Counted from the first letter of the stretch, positions 1 through 8,571 are shown. The stretch: DNA of 64,000 nt from an uncultured Clostridium sp. (GCA_900547035.1 URFM01000002.1:71956-135955); one strand, 5' to 3'. A program made the numbers and translations. The notes: generated by a model not told the origin, from the letters alone.

Positions 1-1
1 T

Positions 2-886
2 GAGGGCGATCCGGTATTCTGTATTACGGATCTTCTGCCTCACCTGGCAGCCAAACAGAATGAGCGTCCCTTAAAGGATGGCATCAAGGGGGAAGAGCTG
101 AATATCGTAATCGGTTCCCTCCCTTATGATGACCCTGATGTAAAGGAACCGGTCAAGCTCCTGGCTCTGAGCCTTCTTTACGATAAGTATGGAATTACGG
201 AAAAGGATTTTTACCGGGCTGAGATTGAGATGGTACCGGCTCAGAAGGCGAAGGATGTTGGACTGGACCGCAGCCTCATCGGCGCTTATGGACAAGATGA
301 CCGCGTCTGCGCCTACACGGCCCTGATGGCGGAAATCGGAGCAAAGAAACCGGCCAGAACTACCCTTACCATTCTTGCGGACAAGGAGGAAATTGGTTCT
401 ACGGGAAATACGGGCCTGGATTCTGATTTTGTTCTGCACTTTATTCAGGATCTGTGTCAGCTGGAGGGGCTGCGGGCCAGGGATGTGCTGAGAGCTTCTC
501 TGTGCCTGTCTTCTGATGTAAACGCAGCCTATGACCCTACCTTCAGCAGCGTCTTTGAACCGGCTAATTCCTGCTACCTGAACAAGGGCTGTGTTTTGAC
601 CAAATATACGGGAGCCAGGGGCAAGTCTGGTTCTAATGATGCCAGCGCGGAAATCATGGCAAAGGTAATCTCTATTTTGGAAGACGAGGGAGTTTACTGG
701 CAGGCCGGTGAGCTGGGAGCGGTAGACGCAGGCGGCGGCGGAACCATCGCCAAGTTTGTGGCCGGAATGGATGTGGACACTGTGGATTTGGGAGTCCCGG
801 TTCTTTCCATGCATTCGCCTTTTGAGATTACCGCAAAGCTGGATGTTTACAATACATACCTGGCATTTAAGGCATTTTACAAATAA
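2..886 (+). CDS. M18-family zinc aminopeptidase, 3' part
   Basis: C-terminal part of an M18 metallopeptidase, a cytosolic enzyme that removes N-terminal residues from peptides. The frame is open from base 2, so the start lies before the window; the first in-frame ATG (230) is internal. Family blocks visible are DKEEIGSTGNTG (about residue 130 of the visible part, catalytic and metal-binding acidic residues), LSSDVNAAYDP and, near the end, VLSMHSPFE, whose His is a zinc ligand in this family. The catalytic core therefore appears intact. The gene ends in TAA and is followed by a hairpin at 892-910. Family assignment is confident; substrate preference cannot be read from the sequence. Confidence 0.9.
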   Translation, partial: EGDPVFCITDLLPHLAAKQNERPLKDGIKGEELNIVIGSLPYDDPDVKEPVKLLALSLLYDKYGITEKDFYRAEIEMVPAQKAKDVGLDRSLIGAYGQDDRVCAYTALMAEIGAKKPARTTLTILADKEEIGSTGNTGLDSDFVLHFIQDLCQLEGLRARDVLRASLCLSSDVNAAYDPTFSSVFEPANSCYLNKGCVLTKYTGARGKSGSNDASAEIMAKVISILEDEGVYWQAGELGAVDAGGGGTIAKFVAGMDVDTVDLGVPVLSMHSPFEITAKLDVYNTYLAFKAFYK

Positions 887-891
887 TTGAG

Positions 892-910
892 CAGCCGTTT
901 AGAACGGCTG
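892..910 (+). repeat. perfect 8-bp hairpin after the aminopeptidase gene
   Basis: CAGCCGTT and AACGGCTG are separated by three bases, six bases after the stop codon. There is no T-run behind it, so it is not a classical intrinsic terminator. Its arms resemble the GCCGTTC/GAACGGC arms of the hairpin repeats at 15473, 15639 and 5596, so it may be a remnant of that family. Confidence 0.5.
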
Positions 911-970
911 GCGGGAAATTAGGAAATATCTGTGAAATTGCGGGAAAGGCTTTTTTTTAGAGTCCAGGTG

Positions 971-979
971 TGATATAAC
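971..979 (+). promoter_or_regulatory. extended -10 promoter candidate for the FKBP lipoprotein gene
   Basis: TGATATAAC is an extended -10 (TGn plus TATAAC) about 45 bases before the start at 1023. The -35 position holds only a T-run, so this is a moderate call. Confidence 0.4.
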
Positions 980-1022
980 TATGTACAACGCATGTAAAAA
1001 TGAATAGAAAAGGGATTGTATT

Positions 1023-2099
1023 ATGAAGAAATGGATTGCATTATGTTTATGTGGATTAATGGCGGCTTCCCTGGCAGGCTGCGGAGACAGCAGCAACTTG
1101 GGAACAGCGCAGCTTGGGGAATATAAAGGCGTTTCCGTATTGGTTCAGTCTACCGAGGTGACGGATGAGGAAGTAGAGGAAGAAATCCAGAAGAATTTGG
1201 ATGATAATCCCGACTTTGTGGAGGTAGACCGGCCGGCTGAGGAAGGCGATACGGTCAATATTGATTACAAGGGTACTCAGGATGGAGTAGAGTTTGCCGG
1301 AGGTACCGGCGAGGACACAGACCTGGTTTTAGGTTCCGGAGATTTTATTGATGGCTTTGAGGATGGTCTGATTGGAGCGGTGAAGGGTGAGACCAGAGAA
1401 CTGGATTTGACTTTCCCTGAGGACTACCATGAGGAGGCCCTGGCTGGCCAGGCGGTGGTTTTTGAGGTAACAGTAAACGCCGTGAAGGAAGAGCAGGCCG
1501 CGGTCCTGGACGACGCGTTTGTTCAGAGAGTATCTGATTTTGATACGGTAGAGGAATACCGGGAGGATATCCGGTCTGAACTCCAGTCGGATAAGGAGAA
1601 GACCGCGGAGAGCCAGAAGGAGCAGTCCGTATTCAACACGGTTCTTTCTGAAGCTCAGGTAAGTCTGAACAGTGCGGCTGTTTCTGCCCGCTACAATGAG
1701 GAGATTGCCAATTATGAATCCCAGGCAAAGATGCTGGGAGGAAGCCTTTCCAGTTTGGCTCAGCAGTATGGTACCGATGAAGGCGGCTTTAAGGAAATGG
1801 TGATGGCTTCCGTTCGGGCTCAGCTGGAGGAAGAAGTTGTTATTGATACCATTGCCCAGCAGGAGGGATTGACACTGACCGATGAAGACCGTCAGGAGTA
1901 TGCGGAGAACAATGGATCGGATGTAGATACGTTGGTAGGCATCTATGGCCAGGAAACTTTTGATCAGATGGTGGAGCGCAGCAAGGTGCTCAAGCTCCTG
2001 GCGGACAATGCGGTAGAAGAGCAATTGCCGGAGGAGACCGAGGCTGCCGAAACTGAGACAGAGGAAACCGCAGCGGAAACAACTGAGGCGGCTCAGTAA
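1023..2099 (+). CDS. exported FKBP-type peptidyl-prolyl isomerase lipoprotein (trigger-factor-like)
   Basis: Predicted surface lipoprotein foldase of 358 residues. The N-terminus has a lipoprotein signal ending in the lipobox LAGC (Cys at about 20). An FKBP domain covers about residues 62-155 (GDTVNIDYKG, GSGDFIDGFEDGLIGAVKGE, the substrate-pocket region), followed by a helical region resembling the trigger-factor C-terminal domain. The tail is a Glu/Thr-rich low-complexity stretch. Trigger factor itself is cytosolic; here the same domain order is attached to a lipoprotein signal, so the likely role is folding secreted proteins outside the membrane, comparable to PrsA. RBS AAAGGG lies about eight bases before ATG. 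It stands between unrelated housekeeping genes. Confidence 0.85.
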   Translation: MKKWIALCLCGLMAASLAGCGDSSNLGTAQLGEYKGVSVLVQSTEVTDEEVEEEIQKNLDDNPDFVEVDRPAEEGDTVNIDYKGTQDGVEFAGGTGEDTDLVLGSGDFIDGFEDGLIGAVKGETRELDLTFPEDYHEEALAGQAVVFEVTVNAVKEEQAAVLDDAFVQRVSDFDTVEEYREDIRSELQSDKEKTAESQKEQSVFNTVLSEAQVSLNSAAVSARYNEEIANYESQAKMLGGSLSSLAQQYGTDEGGFKEMVMASVRAQLEEEVVIDTIAQQEGLTLTDEDRQEYAENNGSDVDTLVGIYGQETFDQMVERSKVLKLLADNAVEEQLPEETEAAETETEETAAETTEAAQ

Positions 2100-2121
2100 A
2101 AAGAAGTTCACATGTAACAAA

Positions 2122-2239
2122 TCATATGCTCCCGGGGTATGACAAAAGTTTGCCGCCCCGGGAACATGCGATTAAGGAACCGCGCAAAGCGCATCTGCCC
2201 CAGAGGCATTTTACACCCAGAGAAAAGGAGGATTCGTTC
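2122..2239 (+). promoter_or_regulatory. structured leader upstream of xpt
   Basis: The leader carries a strong stem (CTCCCGGGG region at 2129-2137 with CCCCGGGA at 2156-2163), then GCGC-AAA-GCGC and a small TGCC/GGCA hairpin followed by TTTT. xpt genes of Firmicutes are usually under a purine riboswitch. The first bases (TCATAT ... GTATGAC ... GTTTGCC) recall the purine aptamer, but the expected three-way junction with two kissing loops cannot be drawn, so no riboswitch class is assigned. Confidence 0.4.
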
Positions 2240-2824
2240 ATGCAGCTGCTGAAGGACAGAATCAGAAAAGATGGAAAGATCAAGGCCGGAAACGTATTGA
2301 AGGTGGACAGTTTTTTAAATCATCAGATGGACATTAAGCTGTTTGCGGAGATCGGAAAAGAGTTTAAGAGGAGATTTGCGGACAGCGAGGTCAATAAAAT
2401 TCTTACCATTGAGGCTTCCGGAATCGGTATTGCCTGTATAGTGGCTCAGTATTTTGACGTGCCGGTGGTATTTGCAAAGAAAACCCAGACCAAGAATATT
2501 GCCGGCGAGGTGTATACGACCAAGGTTGAGTCCTATACCCACGGCCGGGTGTATGACATTATTGTAGCTAAGGAATTTCTGGGGCCTGGAGATAAGGTGC
2601 TTCTGATTGATGATTTCCTGGCGAATGGCAAGGCGCTGGAAGGATTGGTCTCCATTGTCCGGGAGGCAGGAGCTGAGCTGGTGGGAGCCGGTATTGTGAT
2701 TGAAAAGGGCTTTCAGGTAGGCGGCGACCTGCTGCGTTCCCAGGGAATCCGGGTGGAGTCTCTGGCCATTGTGGAGAGCATGGACGAGGAAAAAGGAACC
2801 ATTGTGTTCCGGGATGACGAATAG
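2240..2824 (+). CDS. xpt: xanthine phosphoribosyltransferase
   Basis: Cytosolic salvage enzyme converting xanthine plus PRPP to XMP. The start at ATG 2240 gives MQLLKDRIRKDGKI, the usual family N-terminus, and has AAAAGGAGGA 8-17 bases before it; the frame stays open upstream but that extension is not family-like. The 194-residue length matches Xpt. The PRPP-binding loop is VLLIDDFLANGKAL (about residue 122), with VVFAKKTQTKN earlier. The next gene follows after 12 bases and may be co-transcribed. Regulation probably acts through the structured leader before it. Confidence 0.93.
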   Translation: MQLLKDRIRKDGKIKAGNVLKVDSFLNHQMDIKLFAEIGKEFKRRFADSEVNKILTIEASGIGIACIVAQYFDVPVVFAKKTQTKNIAGEVYTTKVESYTHGRVYDIIVAKEFLGPGDKVLLIDDFLANGKALEGLVSIVREAGAELVGAGIVIEKGFQVGGDLLRSQGIRVESLAIVESMDEEKGTIVFRDDE

Positions 2825-2836
2825 GGAATACATATT

Positions 2837-3637
2837 ATGAGAAAAGCGCTGTTTTTTGACATTGATGGAACTCTTCTGACGGAGGATACCCATGAGCTGC
2901 CGGAAAGCGCCTGGAGAGCGCTGGAACGGGCCAGAGACCTGGGACATCTGGTATTTATCAATACGGGGCGTACCTATGGAAATCTGGGGAATTTAAAGGA
3001 ACTTCTTCCGGCAGACGGCTGGCTTTGCGGCTGCGGAACCTACATTCTTTCCGAGGGAAGGGAACTGTATCATTATTCTATTCCTCATGAGCAGGGGATC
3101 CGCTTGAAACGGGATATTGAAGAATGTGGGCTGGATGGGGTTCTGGAAGGCCTGGAAGGCTGCTACGGGAGAAAGAGTTCCTGGATGCCGGAGATCATTC
3201 TCCTGAAGAAGGGGCTGGATGCCGCCGGGACTCTGAGAAAGGAGACCTGGGATGATGACAGCTACGAGTTTGATAAATGTTATTTGAAAGCAGATGCATT
3301 AAGCCGCCCACAGGAATTGTTTGACCGGATGAAGTTTATGGAGATTATTGACCGGGGAAATGATTTTTATGAATGTGTTCCCAAGGGGCATTCCAAGGCG
3401 GCGGTCATTGAGCGGGTTCTGCGTATTTACTCGATTCCCCTGTCGGAAGCATATGTCTTTGGAGACAGCAGCAATGACCTGTCCATGTTTCAATACGCAA
3501 AAAACTGCGTGGCGATGGGGAAGCACAGCCCGGTGCTGGATCCATACGTTACCTTTGTAACAAAAACAGTAGAGGAAGATGGAATTGCCTATGCTCTGGA
3601 ACAGTTAGGAATTATTGACAGCAGGGAGCGCTTGTAA
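2837..3637 (+). CDS. Cof-type HAD-superfamily phosphatase
   Basis: Cytosolic HAD hydrolase of 266 residues, type IIB (Cof) cap. Motif I is FFDIDGTLLT at residues 6-15 with the nucleophile and acid/base aspartates. Motif II is INTGRT, a Lys-containing motif III lies near KGHSKAAVI, and motif IV is VFGDSSNDLSMF, where two acids bind Mg. Members dephosphorylate sugar phosphates, pyridoxal phosphate or FMN; the substrate here cannot be told. The stop overlaps the following gene's ATG by one base, so the pair is translationally coupled. Confidence 0.88.
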   Translation: MRKALFFDIDGTLLTEDTHELPESAWRALERARDLGHLVFINTGRTYGNLGNLKELLPADGWLCGCGTYILSEGRELYHYSIPHEQGIRLKRDIEECGLDGVLEGLEGCYGRKSSWMPEIILLKKGLDAAGTLRKETWDDDSYEFDKCYLKADALSRPQELFDRMKFMEIIDRGNDFYECVPKGHSKAAVIERVLRIYSIPLSEAYVFGDSSNDLSMFQYAKNCVAMGKHSPVLDPYVTFVTKTVEEDGIAYALEQLGIIDSRERL

Positions 3638-5181
3638 TGAAATGGAAGACAAGAATTATTTCTGCCCTGATCCACGCCGCAGTTTTGCTGGCGTGCTTCG
3701 GGGTTTTGTTCGTTCTGGTCCGCCTGACGGAACCGGACAGAGAACAAAGGAGCAGCGGGCCGGCACAGGAAACCTCGCAGGAAGCGGAAAGCAGGGAAAC
3801 GGAAACTGAGACAGAGGCAGAAAGCGGGACGGAGAGTTTGGCAGAAGGAGAGGGGGAGGAAAGCCGGGAGGAATATTTTACTAAGGGCTATGGATATGAT
3901 GCCTGGGAAACGGTTCTGGAGGATATGTGGACGCCTCCTAAGGAGGAGCCCTATGTGCCTCCTACGGTGATTCTGGCTACAGATCTTCATTATCAGAGCC
4001 ATCAGGCCGATGACAGAGGTCAGGCTTTTCAGACTTTCGTAGAAAATTGCGACGGCAAGGTGGTGGAGTATCTGCCGGAACTTTTAGAGGCATTTTTGGA
4101 TGAGGTCATAGAGAAGGAACCGTCCGCCCTGGTTTTAAGCGGTGACATTACCATGAACGGGGAATCCATTAACCATCAGGAGCTGGCAGAGCGCCTGAGG
4201 CGGGTTCAGGACGCGGGAATCCAGGTGTTGGTGATTCCGGGAAATCACGATATCAATAACACCAATGCCGCAGTTTATTTTGGGGATGAAAAAAAGCAGA
4301 CGCCGTCGGTGACAGGAGACGAGTTTTTGGAACTCTATTACGATTACGGCTATGATCAGGCTTTCAGCAGAGATGAAACATCCCTCAGCTACGCTTATGC
4401 TCTGGATGAGAAAAACTGGCTTCTGATGCTGGACTCCGCTCAGTACGATCCGGTCAACCGGGTGGAAGGGAGAATCCGGGACACCACTTTGGAGTGGATG
4501 GAAGGCGTTCTGCAGGAGGCGGAAGAGAAAGGCGTCTTTGTGCTTCCTATCGCCCATCACAATTTGTTGAGCCAGAGCAGAATGTACACAACACAGTGTA
4601 CCATGGAAAATCACTTGCAGGTGATTGAGCTGCTGGAGAAGTACGGCTGTCCCCTTTTCCTAAGCGGTCATCTCCATGTTCAGCGAATCCATCAATATCG
4701 AAGTGAGCCAGGCGTTCCTCAGGAGGAGGCGGGAATCCGGGAGATTGTAACGGATGCCCTGAGTATTCCGCCTTGCCAGTACGGCTTCCTGGAATGGAAG
4801 GAGGACGGCAGCCTGGAGTATTCTACTGTCGCCGTCAATGTATCGGCCTGGGCTGCTGAAACGGGGAATGAGAATCCCGATCTTCTGGATTTCGAGGATT
4901 GGTCCTACCGCTACATACGGGAGTTAATCAGCAGTCAGATCGCTTCCTCCATCCGCAACCTGGGGGAGGAGATTACCTGGTCCATGGCCGGAACCTACGC
5001 ATCCGTCTACATGGATTACTACGCAGGGCGTGCCATCAACAAGGAGGACGTCCGCTCCACCAAGGGCTACCGATGGTGGCAGCGCAACCTTCCGGACAGC
5101 CCTATGTTGCAGGAGATGGAAGCTATGATGGCGGATTCGGACCGGGATAATAATTATCTGCTGATTCCGGAGGCACTGTAA
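3637..5181 (+). CDS. membrane-anchored calcineurin-like metallophosphoesterase
   Basis: A 514-residue protein with one N-terminal hydrophobic helix (about residues 6-28) and then a Glu/Thr-rich spacer, so the catalytic domain is probably outside the cell. All metallophosphoesterase signature blocks are present: ATDLHYQS (DxH), LSGDITMNGE (GD), VIPGNHDINN (GNHD), PIAHHNL and SGHLHVQ (GHxH), binding a two-metal centre. The C-terminal 130 residues are helical with no recognised domain. Family members cleave phosphodiesters or phosphomonoesters; the substrate is unknown. It starts one base inside the HAD gene, suggesting a shared operon and possibly sequential phosphate release. Confidence 0.88.
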   Translation: MKWKTRIISALIHAAVLLACFGVLFVLVRLTEPDREQRSSGPAQETSQEAESRETETETEAESGTESLAEGEGEESREEYFTKGYGYDAWETVLEDMWTPPKEEPYVPPTVILATDLHYQSHQADDRGQAFQTFVENCDGKVVEYLPELLEAFLDEVIEKEPSALVLSGDITMNGESINHQELAERLRRVQDAGIQVLVIPGNHDINNTNAAVYFGDEKKQTPSVTGDEFLELYYDYGYDQAFSRDETSLSYAYALDEKNWLLMLDSAQYDPVNRVEGRIRDTTLEWMEGVLQEAEEKGVFVLPIAHHNLLSQSRMYTTQCTMENHLQVIELLEKYGCPLFLSGHLHVQRIHQYRSEPGVPQEEAGIREIVTDALSIPPCQYGFLEWKEDGSLEYSTVAVNVSAWAAETGNENPDLLDFEDWSYRYIRELISSQIASSIRNLGEEITWSMAGTYASVYMDYYAGRAINKEDVRSTKGYRWWQRNLPDSPMLQEMEAMMADSDRDNNYLLIPEAL

Positions 5182-5218
5182 AATACTGCAAAATATGATG
5201 GAAAATATGTCGTGCACA

Positions 5219-5254
5219 TTGCCATTGACTAACTCGGGGAATATTCTGTAAAAT
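5219..5254 (+). promoter_or_regulatory. promoter with degenerate metal-operator-like dyad ahead of the first FeoA gene
   Basis: TTGACT (5225-5230), an 18-base spacer and TAAAAT (5249-5254). The -35 overlaps TTGCCATTGACTAA (5219-5232), which matches 12 of 14 bases of the dyad at 11188-11201 and shares the ACTAA half-site with those at 5655 and 6254. Confidence 0.5.
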
Positions 5255-5370
5255 TAAAGTGGAAATCAGATATTAACAGAAACTAACCGTTTAAAATCAT
5301 CTAAACTGCGGAATCCTGATTTTAAAAAGCAGTGAAGACAGCAAAGGCTATGATACAGGGAGGTATGTCA

Positions 5371-5583
5371 ATGGATTCTTTGGCAAATGCGAAAGCGGGC
5401 GATGTGTGCACCATAAAATGGATGTTGGGGAATCTCCAGGCCCTGGAGCTGATTCGGGGATATGATATTAAAGAGGGAAGCCAGGTCCAGGTGATTCAGA
5501 AAACCCTTCATGATGTTGTGATCGGTACGGACCGGGTGCGGCTGGCCATCGGCAGCGATGTGGCGGAGCGGATTAAGATATGA
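5371..5583 (+). CDS. FeoA-domain small protein (first of three)
   Basis: A 70-residue SH3-like FeoA domain: MDSLANAKAGDVCTIKWM, then a divergent core and the typical ending DRVRLAIGSDVAERIKI. FeoA proteins are cytosolic partners of FeoB in ferrous iron uptake. The start at 5371 is chosen because AGGGAGG lies seven bases before it; the ATG at 5365 would sit almost on the ribosome site. It is the most divergent of the three adjacent FeoA genes, lacking the clear GxxxxRRLxxMGxxPG pattern, so its role is inferred from fold and position. Confidence 0.75.
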   Translation: MDSLANAKAGDVCTIKWMLGNLQALELIRGYDIKEGSQVQVIQKTLHDVVIGTDRVRLAIGSDVAERIKI

Positions 5584-5584
5584 G

Positions 5585-5612
5585 TTACGCATAAGCCGTC
5601 CTGAACGGTTGC
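5585..5612 (+). repeat. hairpin repeat of the GCCGTCCTGAACGG family (partial copy)
   Basis: TTACGCAT then GCCGTCCTGAACGGTTGCG, directly after the first FeoA stop. The 14-base core GCCGTCCTGAACGG matches the closing arms of the large element at 15473-15627. CCGT and ACGG within it can pair. Confidence 0.5.
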
Positions 5613-5642
5613 GTTTTATTGAAAAAAATTTCCTGAAATGTC

Positions 5643-5671
5643 TTGACATTTTAGTTAGCTGGTGCTAATCT
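5643..5671 (+). promoter_or_regulatory. promoter of the FeoA pair with embedded dyad operator
   Basis: TTGACA, 17-base spacer, TAATCT. TTAGC-TGGT-GCTAA (5655-5668) is a perfect 5-4-5 dyad overlapping the spacer and -10, where a bound repressor would block RNA polymerase. The geometry suits a DtxR-type or other metalloregulator. The protein is inferred, not known. Confidence 0.65.
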
Positions 5672-5756
5672 TACCTTGCAGCGAAAGAGTTCCTTCCGCT
5701 GCATATAAAAACCATGGCAGTTAGATATGACTTACTGCCGAAGGAGGAGATTCATG

Positions 5757-5969
5757 ATGCCTCTGACTATGGCAAAAGAGGGTGAGGCTGCCGAAATCCA
5801 GCGGGTTGGCGGGAAAGAAGACGTCCGCCGTCATCTGGAAAATATGGGCTTTGTCCCAGGTGCGAAGGTAACCGTAATCAGCATCAACAATGGCAACGTG
5901 ATTGTCAATATAAAGGAGTCACGGGTGGCCATCAGCAGGGAAATGGCGAATAAGATTCATATACTATGA
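5757..5969 (+). CDS. feoA: FeoA-family ferrous iron transport protein (second)
   Basis: A 70-residue FeoA domain with the classical pattern DVRRHLENMGFVPGAKVTVIS and ending ESRVAISREMANKIHIL. FeoA binds or modulates FeoB at the cytosolic face. RBS AAGGAGGA (5741-5748) is eight bases before ATG 5757; ATG 5754 is an equally in-frame option. The stop overlaps an in-frame ATG of the next FeoA reading frame, and the two genes are clearly one transcript from the promoter at 5643-5671. Confidence 0.88.
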   Translation: MPLTMAKEGEAAEIQRVGGKEDVRRHLENMGFVPGAKVTVISINNGNVIVNIKESRVAISREMANKIHIL

Positions 5970-6007
5970 ACGCCATTGGTATGGATATGGAAAGGAGAGA
6001 CAGGCAA

Positions 6008-6229
6008 ATGCAGACACTGAAGGGAGTCAAATGCGGCCAGACCGTCCGTGTGGTAAAACTTCACGGCGAGGGGGCGGTCAAGCGCAGGATTATGGATATG
6101 GGAATCACCAAGGGGACGGACGTATATGTCCGCAAGGTTGCTCCTTTAGGAGACCCGGTTGAGGTAACAGTAAGAGGATACGAGCTCTCACTGAGAAAAG
6201 CGGATGCAGAAATGATTGAGGTGCAGTAG
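6008..6229 (+). CDS. feoA: FeoA-family ferrous iron transport protein (third)
   Basis: A 73-residue FeoA domain: LKGVKCGQTVRVVKLHGEGAVKRRIMDMGITKGTDVYVRKV, with GDPVEVTVRGYELSLRKADAEMIEV, the best match to canonical FeoA in this window. Start ATG 6008 follows AAGGAGAG at 5991-5998; the frame is open 42 bases further but has no ribosome site there. A short hairpin and T-run overlap the stop, so feoB downstream probably has its own promoter. Confidence 0.92.
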   Translation: MQTLKGVKCGQTVRVVKLHGEGAVKRRIMDMGITKGTDVYVRKVAPLGDPVEVTVRGYELSLRKADAEMIEVQ

Positions 6230-6241
6230 ACGCCTTTTTTT
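6219..6241 (+). terminator. intrinsic terminator overlapping the feoA stop
   Basis: AGGTG, seven-base loop, CGCCT and a run of seven T. The stem is short (five pairs, one G-T), so termination may be partial. Confidence 0.5.
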
Positions 6242-6246
6242 AATCA

Positions 6247-6274
6247 TTGCAAGTTAGTCAAAACTAATTAATGA
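6247..6274 (+). promoter_or_regulatory. feoB promoter with dyad operator
   Basis: TTGCAA (6247-6252), 16 bases, TAATGA. The spacer holds TTAGT-CAAA-ACTAA (6254-6267), a perfect 5-4-5 dyad of the same form as at 5655-5668. The -10 is weak, which fits a regulated promoter. Confidence 0.55.
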
Positions 6275-6354
6275 AAAAAATTCTCAATAAGGAGAAAATG
6301 GCATACCGGCTTTTTGAAAATCATCCGAAGCCGGATAGAGGAGGGAATGAAAAG

Positions 6355-8520
6355 ATGGCAATTAAAATCGCATTAGCCGGAAACCCCAACTCAGGCAAGA
6401 CTACATTGTTTAACAGCCTGACGGGTTCCAATCAGTTTGTAGGAAACTGGCCCGGCGTAACTGTTGAGAAGAAAGAGGGAAAGCTGAAAGGGCATAAAGA
6501 TGTTGTGATTATGGACCTTCCGGGCATTTACTCCCTGTCCCCCTATACGCTGGAGGAAGTGGTAGCACGTAACTACCTGATTGGCGAGCGCCCCGACGCA
6601 ATTTTAAATATTGTAGACGGAACCAACCTGGAGCGCAACCTGTATCTTTCCACACAGCTTTTGGAGCTGGGAATCCCCGTGGTAATGGCGATCAACATGA
6701 TGGACATTGTAAATAAGAACGGGGATAAGATTGATATCGTAGCCTTGAGCAAGGACCTGGGCTGCCCGGTTGTGGAAATTTCCGCCCTGAAGGGAACCGG
6801 CGTTATGGAAGCCGCGAAAAAAGCGGTGGAGCTGGCCGGCAGAAAGAACCAGATTCCGGTACATAAATTTGGAAAAGATGTGGAAGCTGCCCTGGATGAG
6901 ATTGAAAATTACCTGGGCGGAGAGATTCCGGAGGAGCAGAAGCGCTTCTACGCCATCAAGCTTTTCGAGCGGGACGATAAGATTTCCGCCCGCATGACAA
7001 GCGTTCCCAATGTGGAGTCCATTATCAAGCGTACGGAGGACGCCCTGGACGACGATGCGGAGAGCATCATCACCAACGAGCGCTACGACTATATTGCCTC
7101 CATCATTAAAGACAGTTATGTGAAAAAGGCGAAGGGTCAGCTCACCACTTCCGATCAGATTGACCGTATCGTCACCAACCGTTTCGCGGCTCTGCCGATT
7201 TTCGCGGTAATCATGTACATTGTTTACTACGTATCGGTAACGACCGTGGGCACATGGGTAACGGACTGGACCAACGACGGTCTGTTCGGCGAGGCCTGGA
7301 GCTTCTTCGGAACCGAAGTTCCCGGTATTCCTACCCTGGTTGGAAACTTCCTGGAATCCGTAAACTGCGCCCAGTGGCTGTCCGGCCTGATTCTGGACGG
7401 AATCGTAGCCGGCGTAGGCGCGGTTCTGGGCTTTGTTCCTCAGATGCTGGTACTGTTTATTTTCCTGGCGTTCCTGGAGTCCTGCGGCTACATGGCCAGA
7501 GTGGCGTTCATCATGGACCGTATTTTCCGCAAGTTCGGATTGTCCGGTAAGTCCTTTATCCCCATGCTGATTGGAACTGGCTGCGGCGTTCCCGGCGTTA
7601 TGGCTTCCCGTACCATTGAGAACGACAGAGACCGGAAAATGACCATTATGACCACCACCTTTATCCCCTGCGGCGCGAAGCTTCCCATCATTGCCCTGAT
7701 TGCAGGCGCTCTCTTTGGCGGAGCTTCCTGGGTTGCCCCCAGCGCTTACTTTGTGGGAATCGCAGCGATCATCTGCTCCGGTATTATTTTGAAGAAAACA
7801 AAGATGTTCGCCGGCGACCCAGCTCCCTTCGTTATGGAGCTGCCCGCCTACCATATGCCTACCGTGGGAAACGTGCTGAGAAGCATGTGGGAGAGAGGCT
7901 GGTCCTTCATTAAGAAGGCAGGAACCGTTATCCTGCTGTCCACCATCGTCATCTGGTTCGCTTCTACCTACGGGTTTACCGATGCGGGCTTCGGCGCGGT
8001 GGAGGATATGTCTGACAGTATCCTGGCTGCTATCGGGAGAGGCGTTCAGTGGCTCTTCATTCCTCTTGGCTGGGGACACTGGCAGGCAGCGGTTGCCGCC
8101 ATTACCGGCCTGGTAGCAAAGGAAAATGTAGTGGGCACCTTCGGTATCCTCTACGGATTTGCTGAGGTTGCCGAGGACGGCGCGGAGATTTGGGACCATC
8201 TGGCTGCTGACTTTACCATGGTAAGCGCCTATTCCTTCCTGGTATTCAATCTGCTGTGTGCTCCCTGCTTTGCCGCGATGGGCGCAATTAAGAGAGAGAT
8301 GAACAATGCGAAGTGGTTCTGGTTTGCCATCGGTTATCAGTGCGGCCTGGCTTATGTGGTGGCCCTGTGCATTAACCAGATTGGAAACCTGGTTGTGTAC
8401 GGACAGTTTGGAATCGGAACGATTGTGGCGGCTGCGTTGATTATCGGATTTATTTATCTGCTGGTAAGACCTTATAAAGAGAGTTCTTCCCTGAGGGTAG
8501 GCGTAAAGGTAAACGCGTAG
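6355..8520 (+). CDS. feoB: ferrous iron transporter FeoB
   Basis: Inner-membrane Fe(II) importer with a cytosolic G domain, 721 residues. The G domain has G1 GNPNSGKT (residues 9-16), G3 DLPG (about 54) and G4 NMMD. The spacer is helical, and then come two Gate-type membrane halves containing ESCGYMARVAFIMDR and GTGCGVPG and, in the second half, GLVAKENVVGT, plus about eight to ten hydrophobic helices. ATG 6355 is preferred (AGGAGGG nine bases upstream, canonical MAIKIALAGN start). The frame is open from 6271, and ATG 6298 with AAGGAG is a possible 19-residue longer form. It lies in one metal block with three FeoA genes, a Fur-like protein and an HMA protein. Confidence 0.97.
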   Translation: MAIKIALAGNPNSGKTTLFNSLTGSNQFVGNWPGVTVEKKEGKLKGHKDVVIMDLPGIYSLSPYTLEEVVARNYLIGERPDAILNIVDGTNLERNLYLSTQLLELGIPVVMAINMMDIVNKNGDKIDIVALSKDLGCPVVEISALKGTGVMEAAKKAVELAGRKNQIPVHKFGKDVEAALDEIENYLGGEIPEEQKRFYAIKLFERDDKISARMTSVPNVESIIKRTEDALDDDAESIITNERYDYIASIIKDSYVKKAKGQLTTSDQIDRIVTNRFAALPIFAVIMYIVYYVSVTTVGTWVTDWTNDGLFGEAWSFFGTEVPGIPTLVGNFLESVNCAQWLSGLILDGIVAGVGAVLGFVPQMLVLFIFLAFLESCGYMARVAFIMDRIFRKFGLSGKSFIPMLIGTGCGVPGVMASRTIENDRDRKMTIMTTTFIPCGAKLPIIALIAGALFGGASWVAPSAYFVGIAAIICSGIILKKTKMFAGDPAPFVMELPAYHMPTVGNVLRSMWERGWSFIKKAGTVILLSTIVIWFASTYGFTDAGFGAVEDMSDSILAAIGRGVQWLFIPLGWGHWQAAVAAITGLVAKENVVGTFGILYGFAEVAEDGAEIWDHLAADFTMVSAYSFLVFNLLCAPCFAAMGAIKREMNNAKWFWFAIGYQCGLAYVVALCINQIGNLVVYGQFGIGTIVAAALIIGFIYLLVRPYKESSSLRVGVKVNA

Positions 8521-8571
8521 TGTTGATCCTTTAAAACGGCGCGGAACGGTAAGTTGAAGGAGGATTCTGGT

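Noticed and set aside
71..814. Long antisense reading frame against the aminopeptidase gene, and many similar frames throughout.
   Set aside because: They lie opposite strongly supported genes, have no ribosome sites and no family similarity. Opposite-strand open frames are common in genes of this base composition.
6604..8199. 531-codon antisense frame opposite feoB.
   Set aside because: feoB motifs are complete on the plus strand; the antisense frame lacks ribosome site and recognisable domains.
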